Origin: CAWCUK01 sp963798775
Lineage (GTDB): Bacteria; Bacteroidota; Ignavibacteria; Ignavibacteriales; Ignavibacteriaceae
Direction of reading: 5' to 3'
Length of the DNA: 64,000 nt
Assembly: GCA_963798775.1 (NCBI GenBank)
Contig: CAWCUK010000001.1
Location: forward strand, 1,612,001 to 1,676,000
This document shows, in pieces, positions 10,104-19,628 of the stretch (position 1 is its first letter; every line of letters begins with the position of its first letter). Below the pieces are notes generated by a model. That model did no database searches. It saw nothing but the letters and a program-made list of their open reading frames with translations, and was not told the DNA's origin. Made by a program: the position numbers and the translations under genes.

Positions 10104-11266
10104 ATGAAAACTAGAACCAATCCCAAAATCTTAATCGGATTTTTGAATAAAGGCAATCAAGGTTCCATACCTACGATAACTAAAGCTTTTATTGACGGCT
10201 TAGCCGAAAAGTATGAGATGATTCCGTTTTATATGGAAAGAAAATACGGAAATAACAGCAGAGCAAAATTCGCTTTTAGTAATATATTTTATTTTATCAT
10301 TCATTATGTAAAATGGATTTTTTGCGTACTATATTATCGGCCGCAAATTGTTCACTTTCCTGTTACCTCATTTCTAAACTGTGAAAAGAGTATGATATTT
10401 TTATTGACGGGAAAATTGATGGGTGTTAAAATTGCTGTCGGGCATTTACATGGCGGTGCTTTTATAGAATTTTGGAAAGGTTTGCCCGGCCTCCGAAAGA
10501 CATATTTAACTTATCTTTTTTCAAAACTTGATTCATTAATTGTTTTAAGCTCTTTCTGGCAAAAATTCTTTTATGAAAAAATTCCTCAACTTAAAACTTA
10601 CATTGTAAACAATCCCATTGACGTAGAATTTGAGAATTTACAGAAAAGAGAACGCGATTATGAAAATACAGACCTGCTTTTTGTTGGGACGATAGGACGA
10701 AGGAAAGGTGTTATAGATATTCTTGAAGTAGCAAAATTATTAAAAACGGACACAACAATAAATTTAGTTGGAAAAGAAGAAAACAAAAAAGAATTTGGTT
10801 TAGTACTTCAAAAAATAAATGCCTATGGCTTAACGAAAAAAATATTTCTTCCCGGTGCTCTTTATAATGAAGAAAAAAAAATATGTTTAGCGACAGCGGA
10901 ATTTTTGTTCTTCCTTCTTATTATGAAAATTTTCCTCTCGTTGTAATTGAAGCCGCCTGTTCGGCAATGCCAATAATAGCCTCCAAAGTAGGTGCTCTTC
11001 CTGAATTTTTCGAGCATGAAAAATCAATTATTTTTATCGAGCCGGGAAATATTCCGCAGTTAAAATCAGCGGTTGAAGATCTAGTAAGCGATAAGCGGAA
11101 GCGGGAAAGACTTGGTAAAGCTGCGGCGGAAGTATTTGTTGAAAAACTTTCGAGAACAAAAATAATTAATCAATTGGATGATTTTTATCGTCGTATTCTT
11201 CACGAAAGATTAAACTATTCTCTTCAAACATCAACCGGAAAGCCGGGATTTGTAGTAAAGGAGTAA
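10104..11266 (+). CDS. Glycosyltransferase family 4 protein, frameshifted at an A9 tract
   Basis: Two overlapping frames (10104-10946 and 10883-11266) together make one GT4 enzyme. The first ends in unrelated residues after LPGALYNEEKK. The second frame resumes exactly there with NMFSDSGIFVLPSYYENFP and VVIEAACSAMPIIASKVG, the donor-binding motif. The switch falls in a run of nine A at 10873-10881; ten A would give a continuous 387-residue protein. Without repair the product lacks the conserved Glu and is presumably inactive. Possible causes are a sequencing error, a true mutation, or an A-tract where polymerase slippage restores the frame. The N-terminal half has normal acceptor-domain features (ILIGFLNKGNQGSIP and IVLSSFWQKFF). 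Confidence 0.8.
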
Positions 11267-11299
11267 TCTCGCTATAAATTAAGAAAGAGAGAATTCAAA

Positions 11300-12724
11300 A
11301 TGGCTTATGGTAATAAATATATTCAGAGTTTTTATAACTACTCTCCCGCGGCCGTAAAAAATATTTTTGCTTCTGCTTACGGCTTTCATCAGAGGAGAAG
11401 TAGGTATGGCAGTTATTTTAATGAATTATCTAAATTTCTTAAAGAAAGCGAAAATTGGGGTAATAAAAATTTACATGAATACCAGCAGGAAAAACTCGAA
11501 CATTTTATTAAAGACGCGCTTTTAATAAATAACTATTATTCAAAACGAATAGCGTATTTTGATTTTAACGGAAATATAAATTCTTTGCCGGTTTTATCTA
11601 AGAGTGAAGTAAGAAATAATTTGACTGAAATATATTCTAATTTAATTAATCATGAAAAAATTTACTGGATTAATACAAGCGGAACCACAGGAAAATCTTT
11701 AGAAATTCCTCAAACACAAAAATGTTTTGAAAATGAATACGCTTTTAGAAATTATCATTTTAGCTTAAGCGGAGTCTCGTTTATCGGCAGAGATAAAATT
11801 GTCGTATTGGCGGGCCAGCCGGTAAAATCACCTCAACAGAAAAAACCTCCGTTCTGGATTCATGATTGGTCAAATAATCATTTAATTTTTTCTTCTTACC
11901 ATATGTCCAAAGAAAATCTAAAATATTATGTAAAAGAATTTGAGTCATTTAAGCCTTCGACAATTATGGGTTATCCTTCTTCAATTTATATGTTCGCTCT
12001 TGCCTATAAAAAATTCGGTAAAGGCAGCCATACTTTAAAATCAATTTATACTTCGTCGGAATCTCTGTTTCAATTTCAAAGAGAAATGATTGAGCATGTA
12101 TTTCAGGTAAAGGTTTTTAATTATTACGGCAATGCAGAAAGAAGCGCCTATATTATGGAATGCGAAAAAGGAGAACTTCATGTAATGCCGCAGTATAGTT
12201 TTGTAGAAGTTTTGGACGAGAATAATCTCGAAGTTAATCCCGGAGAATCGGGCAGACTTATTTGTACGGGATTCAGTAACGAAGCATGTCCGTTAATCAG
12301 ATATGATGTGGGAGATATTGTAACGGTCGCCGAAAATCAAAGTTCTAAATGCGGAAGAGGCGGTTTAATTTTGGAGTCAATTGAAGGAAGAAAAGAAGAT
12401 TACATTGTCACTCCCGACGGTAGATTTATTGGTCGGCTTGATCATCTTTTTAAAGACACAAAGAATGTAATTGAAGCCCAAATAGTACAGAGTAAACCTA
12501 ATGAAGTTACTTTACGAATAGTAAAAGATGAAAACTATACATTCAATGATGAGTTTACTATTCTGCGCGAAGCCAGAATCAGATTGAATAATGATATGAA
12601 TATTTATTTTGAATATGTTGATGAAATACCCCGCACTAAAAATGGAAAATTCAGATTTATTGAATCGCGTATAGAACACAAAGAAATATTTGGAACTCTA
12701 ATCCGGAATAATCAATATAATTAA
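11300..12724 (+). CDS. PaaK/CapK-like adenylate-forming enzyme
   Basis: A 474-residue member of the phenylacetate-CoA ligase/CapK branch of the ANL superfamily. The ATP-binding P-loop is INTSGTTGKSLEIP (about 124-137). YGNAERSAYIMEC occupies the A5 position, and RYDVGDIV (A7) and PRTKNGKFRFI (A10, with the final Lys) complete the set of motifs. Homologues occur in many capsule and exopolysaccharide loci (CapK), where their substrate is generally unknown; activating an acyl or aminoacyl group for transfer to the glycan is a reasonable idea. It starts 33 bp after the frameshifted glycosyltransferase with AGAAAGAGAG upstream. A true phenylacetate degradation role is unlikely here because no other paa gene is near. 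Confidence 0.85.
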   Translation: MAYGNKYIQSFYNYSPAAVKNIFASAYGFHQRRSRYGSYFNELSKFLKESENWGNKNLHEYQQEKLEHFIKDALLINNYYSKRIAYFDFNGNINSLPVLSKSEVRNNLTEIYSNLINHEKIYWINTSGTTGKSLEIPQTQKCFENEYAFRNYHFSLSGVSFIGRDKIVVLAGQPVKSPQQKKPPFWIHDWSNNHLIFSSYHMSKENLKYYVKEFESFKPSTIMGYPSSIYMFALAYKKFGKGSHTLKSIYTSSESLFQFQREMIEHVFQVKVFNYYGNAERSAYIMECEKGELHVMPQYSFVEVLDENNLEVNPGESGRLICTGFSNEACPLIRYDVGDIVTVAENQSSKCGRGGLILESIEGRKEDYIVTPDGRFIGRLDHLFKDTKNVIEAQIVQSKPNEVTLRIVKDENYTFNDEFTILREARIRLNNDMNIYFEYVDEIPRTKNGKFRFIESRIEHKEIFGTLIRNNQYN

Positions 12725-12794
12725 AATATCACGTCCGCACTTTGCTTCACTTTTACACATTTCAAGTTCGTTTTCTAAAATTCGGGAGGAAACC

Positions 12795-14021
12795 ATGTCA
12801 GCATCTAGAAAAAGTTTATATAACAGTTCAATACATATGCTGGAAAATTGGCTAATTGAAACAGACTTTAAAGCTTACGATCCGTTTGACGGATTGTCAT
12901 CAATACTCACTCCATTAACATTGGGAAAAAAATTACCGCAGCAAATCCTGCAGCAGTCAATAAGAAGGAATCCTTTTAATCTACGTCCCTTATTAGGAGT
13001 AAAACCTCATCGAAGTACTAAAGGAATGGGATTTATCGGCGGAGCTTATCTTAGAATGTATAATCTTACCAAAGAACATTATTATAAAAATAAGGCAAAA
13101 TTTTGCTTCGATTGGTTAACCGAAAATTATTCTAAGGGATACAGCGGTTTCTGCTGGGGTAATTCTTTTGATTATGTTTCCCGGGGACATTTTCTTCCCA
13201 AAAATTCTCCCACTATAGTTTGGACCTCTCTAATAGGACATGAGTTTTTAGAAGCATACAGAACTTTTAATGATTATAAATATTTAGAAGTATTGAAAAG
13301 CATCGGCGAATTTATCATTAAAGATATTCCTCTAATTTATACCGACAAAGGAACTTGCTTAAGCTATGTTACATTTCTTAATAACGCTGTTCACAATGCA
13401 AACCTTTTGGGCGCTAGAATGCTTAGTGAAGTGTATTCCGTAACCGGCAATGAACAATATAAACAACTTGCCGCGGAAGCAATTCAATATAGTGTAAATT
13501 GTCAGCTTAATAATGGAGCGTGGTATTACGGTGAGGCCGAAAAATACCATTGGATTGATAATTGGCATACTGCTTATAATTTGGATTCTATACTCGGATA
13601 TCAAATTGAAACCGGTTCTAAAGAATTTAATGAACCCTTAATTAAAGGTTTGGAATTTTATGTGAATAATTTTTTCGCTGAAAACGGTGCCCCAAAATAT
13701 TATTGGAACAAAGATTACAAGTATGATATTCAAAGCGCTTCTCAAAGTATAGATACGTTAATACTATTTTCTCTTTCCTTAAATAGACCTGAACTTCTTA
13801 ATCTTGCCGTAAAAGTGGCCGGTTGGGCCGTAACTAATATGCAGGATAAAAAAGGATATTTCTACTTATGGAAGAATAAATGGTTTACAAATAAAACTCC
13901 TACATTTCATTGGGGTGCGGGCACTATGTTCCACGCTCTGGCAAATCTTCTTTGGGCTCTTGAAGATGTTAAACCTAAAGAAAAATTAATACATGAGGAG
14001 GTGATCTTAAATGAAAATTAG
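12795..14021 (+). CDS. Six-hairpin glycosidase-like protein of the EPS locus
   Basis: A 408-residue soluble protein without a signal peptide. It contains repeated helix pairs ending in aromatic and Gly-rich turns (GFIGGAYLRMYNLTKEHYY, GFCWGNSFDYV, NGAWYYGEAEKYHWIDNWHT, TFHWGAGTMFHALANLLWAL), the look of an (alpha/alpha)6 toroid of the six-hairpin glycosidase superfamily. Similar proteins are found in exopolysaccharide clusters, sometimes mislabelled as delta-aminolevulinic acid dehydratase; nothing here supports that enzyme. The start has a strong site GGGAGG at 12784-12789. Its last 11 bases overlap the next gene, and the AGGAGGTGATC site of that gene lies in its 3' end, so the two are translationally coupled. 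Polymer editing or epimerase-like action is a guess. Confidence 0.65.
   Translation: MSASRKSLYNSSIHMLENWLIETDFKAYDPFDGLSSILTPLTLGKKLPQQILQQSIRRNPFNLRPLLGVKPHRSTKGMGFIGGAYLRMYNLTKEHYYKNKAKFCFDWLTENYSKGYSGFCWGNSFDYVSRGHFLPKNSPTIVWTSLIGHEFLEAYRTFNDYKYLEVLKSIGEFIIKDIPLIYTDKGTCLSYVTFLNNAVHNANLLGARMLSEVYSVTGNEQYKQLAAEAIQYSVNCQLNNGAWYYGEAEKYHWIDNWHTAYNLDSILGYQIETGSKEFNEPLIKGLEFYVNNFFAENGAPKYYWNKDYKYDIQSASQSIDTLILFSLSLNRPELLNLAVKVAGWAVTNMQDKKGYFYLWKNKWFTNKTPTFHWGAGTMFHALANLLWALEDVKPKEKLIHEEVILNEN
13995..14005 (+). promoter_or_regulatory. Strong Shine-Dalgarno site inside the upstream gene
   Basis: AGGAGGTGATC lies in the 3' end of the six-hairpin protein gene, a few bases before the ATG at 14011. 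It is the best match to the 16S anti-Shine-Dalgarno sequence in the EPS region, fixes the start of the dehydrogenase gene, and shows that the 11-bp overlap is real. Most neighbouring EPS genes have no such site. Confidence 0.75.
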
Positions 14022-15322
14022 CATTTTCGGCCTCGGATATGTTGGCTGTGTCGGCCTTGGCTGTTTAGCCGAACTGGGCCACCAGGTAATCGGTGTTGAT
14101 GTTGAACGGGTTAAAGTGAAATTAATTAATAGCGGGACCGCAACTATTGTTGAAAAAGATATTGATGAACTTATAAGAAAAAACTTTAACCAAAAACGTA
14201 TAGTCGCGACTCAAAACAGCCGAAAAGCAATTCTAAACTCTGAAATAGCTATTATCTGTGTGCCTACTCCTAACAATAACAACGGCCATCTTGATATGAG
14301 GTTTATTTATAATGTAGCTTTTGAAATAGGAAAGACGCTGAAACTTAAAAAGGATTTCTTAACTATTGCAATTAGAAGTACGGTTATGCCCGGAACAAAT
14401 AATATGGTTGTAGAAATTATTGAAGAAAACAGCGGCAAAAAACATGGTGAAGATTTTGCGGTTGTTTCCAACCCTGAATTTCTGCGCGAAGGAAGTGCTG
14501 TTTACGATTTCTTTAATCCACCCTATACAGTTATTGCGTCCCATTCTCAAAAAGGCCTTGAGGATATGAGAGAAGTTTATAAAAATTTAAACGGTGAAAT
14601 AATTGCTTCTGATATACCAAGCGCTGAACTAATAAAATTAGTTAATAATTCTTTTCATGCTTTAAAAGTTGTCTTCGCTAACGAAATAGGCAGAATTTGC
14701 AAACCATTGGGTGCCGATAGCCATATGCTGATGGATTTATTTGTAAAGGATAATCATTTAAATATTTCCCCGTACTATTTTCGTCCGGGTTTTGCCTATG
14801 GCGGTTCATGCCTTCCTAAAGATTTAAAAGCTTTTAAACTCAATCGGACATGATAATTATATAAAACTTCCTATTCTTTCTTCGGTTGAAACTAGCAATC
14901 AAAATCATATTGAGTATGTACTTGATATGATTATTCAGAAAGAGAAAAAAGAAATTGGCTTTTACGGAATTTCATTTAAACAAGGAACCGACGATTTAAG
15001 ATTTAGCCCCGCCTTAGAGTTAACCGAAAGGCTGCTCGGAAAAGGATATCATATAAGAATATTTGATGCTAATGTAAACATATCTTGCCTAATGGGGAAG
15101 AATAAAGAATTCCTGTATAATAAACTTCCGCATATAAATGAGATCCTCCATGAGAATTTAGACGAATTTTTAAAAGGACTGGAAGTGTTAGTAATTGTTA
15201 ATAAAGATGAAGAATTAGATTCATTAATTGAAAAAGAAATGAACGGAATAATGGTTGTAGATTTAATTAGAATATTTGATAAAAATACTAGATGGGTAAA
15301 TTATGAAGGGATTTGTTGGTAA
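14011..15322 (+). CDS. UDP-glucose/GDP-mannose 6-dehydrogenase family protein, frameshifted
   Basis: One dehydrogenase gene is split by a +1 frameshift near 14836-14850 (frames 14011-14853 and, after the shift, through to 15322). Removing one base gives a 436-residue protein, the normal size for AlgD/Ugd. Seen are the Rossmann loop GLGYVG (7-12), CVPTPNN, RSTVMPGT, NPEFLREGSAVYDF, the central helix ELIKLVNNSFHALKVVFANE and the catalytic cysteine in GGSCLPKDLK (Cys267). Past the shift come FYGISFKQGTDDLRFSP and the C-terminal NAD domain. The family oxidises UDP-glucose or GDP-mannose at C6 to the uronate using NAD+. This would supply uronic acid residues, a natural substrate for the amidotransferases here. 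As written, the C-terminal domain is lost. Confidence 0.85.
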
Positions 15323-16568
15323 ACATTTTTTGTTAATAGTAGAAAACGCTTCAGTGCCCTTTGATAAAAGAGTCTGGAGGGAAGCTTTAGCATTAAAGGA
15401 TGAAGGCGCGAATATAAGTATGATTAGCCCGGTTTCGGGAGTTGATAATAAGAAATACGAAAAAATTGAAGGTATCGATATTTTTCGGTATAAATTAAGA
15501 TTTTCATCCGGGAGCCGCTTTAGTTTTGTATTAGAATATTTTTCCGCCTTTCTAAGCGCAATAATTTTGTTTCATAAAATTTTAGTTAAAAAAGGGAAAA
15601 TACATGTGGTGCATGTTGCAAATCCACCCGATATTTTTTGGCCGCTGGCAATTTATTGCAACATGCATAACATCAAATTTATTTTTGATGAGCATGATCT
15701 AACACCGGAAACTTATTTGAGTCGTTTTGAAGTTGAAGAAAAACACGGAGGGACATTATTCAAAATTTTACGATCATTTCAGTATTTATCCTATAAATAT
15801 GCTCATGCCGTAATCTCCACAAATGAAACTTATAAACAACGTGCTATAGCCAAATATCCGCCTAATGAAAAAAAGATTTTCATTGTAAGAAACGGACCCG
15901 ATACACGAAAATTTTTTTTAGTTCCCGCAGATTTAAAATTAAAGAAAGGGAAAAGTTATCTGTTTGCTTATATAGGAATAATGGCTATTCAGGATGGTGT
16001 TGATTATATAGTTAATTCAATAAACTATTTAGTAAATACTTTAAATTTTAAAGACTTTATAGTTTATCTCATCGGCTCCGGAGATGATGTACCACGGCTG
16101 AAAAATATGGTTGAAGAAAATAAACTTGAAGACTTTATAATATTTACCGGCAGAATCCCGGATGAACCGGCCATTGAGATTTTATCTACCGCCGATATTT
16201 GTCTCTCTCCAGATCCCTTTAATCCTCTCAACGATAGCTCAACTATGAATAAAGTTATGGAATATATGGCTCTCGGTAAACCTATTGTTTCCTTTGATTT
16301 AAAAGAAGCAAAATATTCAGCGCGGGAAGCGGCCATTTATGTAAAGAATAATGATATTGCGGCTTTTGCCGAAGGAATTCTAACGCTATTAAAGGATCCC
16401 TTGCTCTCTTCACAAATGGGTGAAGCCGGTAAAAAAAGGATAAATGAGAAACTTTGCTGGCAGAGACAAACCAATAATTTAATAAATACATATAGATTTG
16501 TTCTGAAAATGAAAAAAGAAGATCTCGAATTAAATCCGCAGGAATCCACCGAAAAATATTTGGTTTAG
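15303..16568 (+). CDS. Glycosyltransferase family 4 protein
   Basis: A 421-residue GT4 enzyme of the type that begins LLIVENASVPFDKRVWREALAL, common in WbuB/WlbH-like transferases. The donor half shows YIGIMAIQDGVDYIV, VYLIGSGDD, CLSPDPFNPLNDSSTMNKV and MEYMALGKPIVSFDL. It overlaps the end of the dehydrogenase gene by 20 bp in another frame. ATGAAGGGATTTG at 15303 is the first in-frame Met; GTAAACATTTTTTG follows, and translation is probably coupled. It is expected to transfer a sugar, possibly the uronate made by the preceding enzyme, onto the lipid-linked intermediate at the inner face of the membrane. Confidence 0.88.
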   Translation: MKGFVGKHFLLIVENASVPFDKRVWREALALKDEGANISMISPVSGVDNKKYEKIEGIDIFRYKLRFSSGSRFSFVLEYFSAFLSAIILFHKILVKKGKIHVVHVANPPDIFWPLAIYCNMHNIKFIFDEHDLTPETYLSRFEVEEKHGGTLFKILRSFQYLSYKYAHAVISTNETYKQRAIAKYPPNEKKIFIVRNGPDTRKFFLVPADLKLKKGKSYLFAYIGIMAIQDGVDYIVNSINYLVNTLNFKDFIVYLIGSGDDVPRLKNMVEENKLEDFIIFTGRIPDEPAIEILSTADICLSPDPFNPLNDSSTMNKVMEYMALGKPIVSFDLKEAKYSAREAAIYVKNNDIAAFAEGILTLLKDPLLSSQMGEAGKKRINEKLCWQRQTNNLINTYRFVLKMKKEDLELNPQESTEKYLV

Positions 16569-16617
16569 AAATATTATCAGAAAAAATTATAAAATAATAT
16601 TTAACTAAAAAATTAAA

Positions 16618-17550
16618 ATGGGAATTGCCTTGAAAAGAAAAATTAGGAATTTCTTTTGCGGTATTCTTGGATATCTTATTATCATTTTAGGCATTGTTAG
16701 GCGGGCAAAAGAGATGGCTCTTTCCGGCCCATATATTACACCCATTTATTTTCACAATCCTTCTAAAAAACTCTTTAGAAACTGTATTAGATGGCTGAAG
16801 AAAAACGGTTATAAATTTATATCGACAGACGAACTAATTTACTTCTTAAAAAAGAAAAAAAATCCTCCCAACGGTTCAGTATGGATTTCCTTTGATGACG
16901 GATGGAGAAGAAATATGAATGAGGTAATTCCTGTTATTATTGAAGAAAATATACCTGTAACCTTTTTTATTCCTACAAAGGCAATGGAAAACCAGTCTTT
17001 CTGGTTTCAAGATGTTAAAAAATTTTATGATTATTTACCATCCGAATATAAAGTGGATATTTGGAAACTTTGGGATATTGAAGAATCGGAAAGAAAGCTT
17101 GTTGTGAATAAGTTAAGAAGAAAAATCAATTCCAATCATAAAATATCCGATGCAATGTCGGTTGATAATTTAACGCATATTGCGAGCCTGCCGCAAATTA
17201 CTATCGGAAGCCATACAGTTAATCACGCGATTATTCCAAATTGTTCTGATGAAGAATTGGATTTTGAATTAGCCGTTTCAAAAAAAGTATTGGAAGAATG
17301 GACAGGGCAAAAAATTAATTGTTTTGCTTTTCCGAATGGAGACTACAACGGTAAAGAAAAAATATGGCTGCAGAAAACCGGTTATGATTTAGCTGCTACA
17401 ATTGACACACGTCTGATAACAAAGGATGATGACATATATTATCTCCCCCGATTCGGCACAAATAGCGACGGAACTTTAGCGGAAAATATTTGCCATATGG
17501 TGGGTGTTTGGTTTCCATTTATAGAAAAACTAAAAAAATTCTTCCGATAA
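16618..17550 (+). CDS. Polysaccharide deacetylase (NodB-like), membrane-linked
   Basis: A 310-residue NodB-homology protein. A hydrophobic stretch near residues 12-28 (FFCGILGYLIIILGIV) suggests an N-terminal membrane anchor or uncleaved signal. The NodB motifs are WISFDDGWRRN, with the catalytic and metal-binding Asp pair, and IGSHTVNHAII, with the H-x3-H metal ligands; CFAFPNGDYN fits motif 3. It removes N- or O-acetyl groups from a polysaccharide or its lipid-linked precursor. It lies 49 bp after a glycosyltransferase and 16 bp before a second deacetylase-like gene. Both metal-binding motifs are intact, so an active enzyme is expected. Confidence 0.85.
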   Translation: MGIALKRKIRNFFCGILGYLIIILGIVRRAKEMALSGPYITPIYFHNPSKKLFRNCIRWLKKNGYKFISTDELIYFLKKKKNPPNGSVWISFDDGWRRNMNEVIPVIIEENIPVTFFIPTKAMENQSFWFQDVKKFYDYLPSEYKVDIWKLWDIEESERKLVVNKLRRKINSNHKISDAMSVDNLTHIASLPQITIGSHTVNHAIIPNCSDEELDFELAVSKKVLEEWTGQKINCFAFPNGDYNGKEKIWLQKTGYDLAATIDTRLITKDDDIYYLPRFGTNSDGTLAENICHMVGVWFPFIEKLKKFFR

Positions 17551-17566
17551 AATTAACGAGTAGATT

Positions 17567-18580
17567 ATGAATATTTTAACCCCATTTAATCTGAATGACA
17601 AGGAGATGCTTGAGCATTATTTGTTGGAGGATAATTGTACTCCTCATTTTACAATTGAGCATAAGCTTTATTATAACATGCTTCGTCCTATTATGCCTCT
17701 TAAAATACGTCAACGGCTGCAAGAGAAGTATATTTCTAATAAACCTTTCAAAAGTAATTTTATTGATGAAGAATTTATAAACCTTATAAAACAAGTAAAT
17801 AACTTTGAAGAAGATTGGAAGCATCTTTATCCCGATAAGAATATGACTGCTATTATTCTTACTCACGATGTTGATACACAACTGGGATTTAATAATATAC
17901 CAAAAATTTTAGAACTTGAGGAAAGATTAAATTTCAAATCATGCTGGTATATAGTTCCCTATAAATACAAAATTGATGAAGGAATTATAAATTTAATTAA
18001 GGAAAACGGGCATGAAATAGGAATTCATGGTTATAACCACGATGGAAAACTTTACTACTCAAAGAAAATATTCGATAAAAGATCTTACTTTATAAATGAA
18101 GCAATTAAAAAATATAACGCGGTTGGTTTTCGGAGTCCTATGGTACACCGTAATCTGGAATGGCTTCAACGGTTAAATATTCAATATGATGCGTCCTGTT
18201 TTGATTACGATCCCTTCCAGCCTTTCCCCGGCGGTACGAGGTTTATTTGGCCTTTTATTGTCGGAAAATTTGTTGAACTGCCTTATACTCTGCCGCAGGA
18301 TCATACTTTATTCTTTGAACTAAAGCAGAAGAATATAAATATATGGCGGAATAAAATTAAATGGCTTATAGATAATCATGGAATGGTTTTAACATTAACT
18401 CATCCTGATTATTTATCTGCAAAAAAATTATATATGAACTTGTATACGGAGTTATTAGAATTATTAAAGAGTACCGAAAATGCGTGGTATTGCTTGCCGC
18501 ACGAAATGGTAAAATGGTGGTTGAGGAAAGAAGCGGTTAAATCAGACGATAAAAATGAATCTAATAAAATTATGGCGTGA
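17567..18580 (+). CDS. Polysaccharide deacetylase family protein (THDVD type)
   Basis: A 337-residue protein with a circularly different-looking NodB barrel. AIILTHDVDTQLGF stands in the place of the usual FDDG motif, EIGIHGYNHDGK gives the His-rich motif 2, GFRSPMVHRNLEWL motif 3 and LTHPDYLS a late His motif. This is the branch often annotated as a WalW/polysaccharide-deacetylase-like protein in EPS loci. There is no signal peptide. It follows the first deacetylase by 16 bp, so the pair may act on different residues. The acidic and His residues needed for metal binding seem present, but the substrate is unknown. The 192 bp after it contain a doubtful small ORF (see findings). Confidence 0.75.
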   Translation: MNILTPFNLNDKEMLEHYLLEDNCTPHFTIEHKLYYNMLRPIMPLKIRQRLQEKYISNKPFKSNFIDEEFINLIKQVNNFEEDWKHLYPDKNMTAIILTHDVDTQLGFNNIPKILELEERLNFKSCWYIVPYKYKIDEGIINLIKENGHEIGIHGYNHDGKLYYSKKIFDKRSYFINEAIKKYNAVGFRSPMVHRNLEWLQRLNIQYDASCFDYDPFQPFPGGTRFIWPFIVGKFVELPYTLPQDHTLFFELKQKNINIWRNKIKWLIDNHGMVLTLTHPDYLSAKKLYMNLYTELLELLKSTENAWYCLPHEMVKWWLRKEAVKSDDKNESNKIMA

Positions 18581-18772
18581 TAAATATTTAATTAAAAATA
18601 AAAAAGAAACTTCAGTTCCTATTATTGCGGTAACTTCCGGAAATGCTTCTAATATGTATTCCCTCTAATCATGCTTATTAAAACAGTTTTCAGATAATAT
18701 CTTAATGATCATTCTCCGAACAAGATCTTTTTTAAACAGTATTAGTAAAAGATTTCGCTCAATAAAAAAAAG

Positions 18773-19324
18773 ATGCTAAAAGAAAAGGGAAGTATGGTAA
18801 AAAATATATTAAATAGAATTCTGCATGCAGCAGCTTTTATTTTACCGGGCGGTTCATCGGTTAGGCCTTGGCTTCATAAAATACGCGGCGTAACAATAGG
18901 TAAAAATATTTTTATATCGCGTATGGTTTATATTGATGAACTTCATCCTGAAACTGTGTTTATGGGGGATAATGTGACCATTGGTTTAAGGACAACAATA
19001 TTTTCACATATGTACTGGGGTCCGCGAAATAAAAACGGCGCGGGAAAAGTAATTATTGGTAATAATGTTTATATCGGGCCGCATTGTTTAATTCTTCCTA
19101 ATGTTAAAATAGGAGATGGTGCCGTTATTAAAGGCGGCACAGTTGTAACAAGAAATGTACCTCCGAATACTTTATGGGGAATTCCGGATGCCGGGCCAAT
19201 CGCAAGGGTAACTATACCTTTAACTAATCAATATTCTTATGAGAAATTTATTAATGGATTAAAACCGTATAGAAATTTAAAAAAGAATAAAAATCTAATT
19301 AATGATAAAATGACATCAAATTAA
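18773..19324 (+). CDS. Hexapeptide-repeat acyltransferase
   Basis: A 183-residue left-handed beta-helix transferase: VTIGKNIFISR, VTIGLRTTIFSHM, VIIGNNVYIGPHC, VKIGDGAVIKGGTVV and the closing TRNVPPNTLWGIP. The His in FSHMYWG is in the likely catalytic position. Two starts are possible, ATG 18773 (MLKEKGS) or ATG 18794 (MVKNILN); neither has an ideal Shine-Dalgarno sequence, though AAGGGA lies just before the second. A short amphipathic N terminus (ILHAAAFILPGG) precedes the repeats, as in serine/sugar O-acetyltransferases. It probably O-acetylates a glycan residue. It precedes the ACP gene by 50 bp and could accept an acyl group from it, which would be unusual and is speculative. Confidence 0.82.
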   Translation: MLKEKGSMVKNILNRILHAAAFILPGGSSVRPWLHKIRGVTIGKNIFISRMVYIDELHPETVFMGDNVTIGLRTTIFSHMYWGPRNKNGAGKVIIGNNVYIGPHCLILPNVKIGDGAVIKGGTVVTRNVPPNTLWGIPDAGPIARVTIPLTNQYSYEKFINGLKPYRNLKKNKNLINDKMTSN

Positions 19325-19374
19325 TTTGCATAATCAAATGGCATTTTTTCACCACAATATTTAGGAGCATTATC

Positions 19375-19626
19375 ATGAGTTATATTCCAGCTATTAGAGA
19401 ATTTATAGTAGAAAATTTTTTATTTGGAGATGGAGATCAAATAAAAAATAATACTCAATTTTTTGAAAAAGGTATTATTGATTCAACCGGTGTTTTGGAA
19501 TTAGTATCATTCATCGAAGAAACTTATCAAGTTATTATTGAAGATGATGAACTTATTCCGGAAAATTTTTCTAGTTTGGAGACGATAGATAAATACTTGT
19601 CTCAAAAAATGAATATACCGGCATAA
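19375..19626 (+). CDS. Acyl carrier protein (phosphopantetheine-binding)
   Basis: An 83-residue acidic helical protein with the carrier motif FEKGIIDSTGVLELVSFIEE; Ser37 in IDSTGV is the expected 4'-phosphopantetheine attachment site (the usual motif is DSL; here DST). TTTAGGAGCATTATC provides a good ribosome-binding site. It is not next to fatty-acid genes. It is instead 2 bp before an AsnB-type amidotransferase and close to an AMP-forming ligase and a NadE-like ligase. That order resembles the ACP/amidotransferase/acyl-CoA ligase sets linked to XrtA exopolysaccharide loci. It probably holds the acyl or aminoacyl group activated by the ligase at 21657 for transfer to the glycan. Confidence 0.9.
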   Translation: MSYIPAIREFIVENFLFGDGDQIKNNTQFFEKGIIDSTGVLELVSFIEETYQVIIEDDELIPENFSSLETIDKYLSQKMNIPA

Positions 19627-19628
19627 GC

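Noticed and set aside
12795..14021. Delta-aminolevulinic acid dehydratase
   Set aside because: This label is attached to similar proteins, but no metal-binding Cys cluster or Schiff-base Lys motif of HemB is present; the pattern is that of a six-hairpin toroid.
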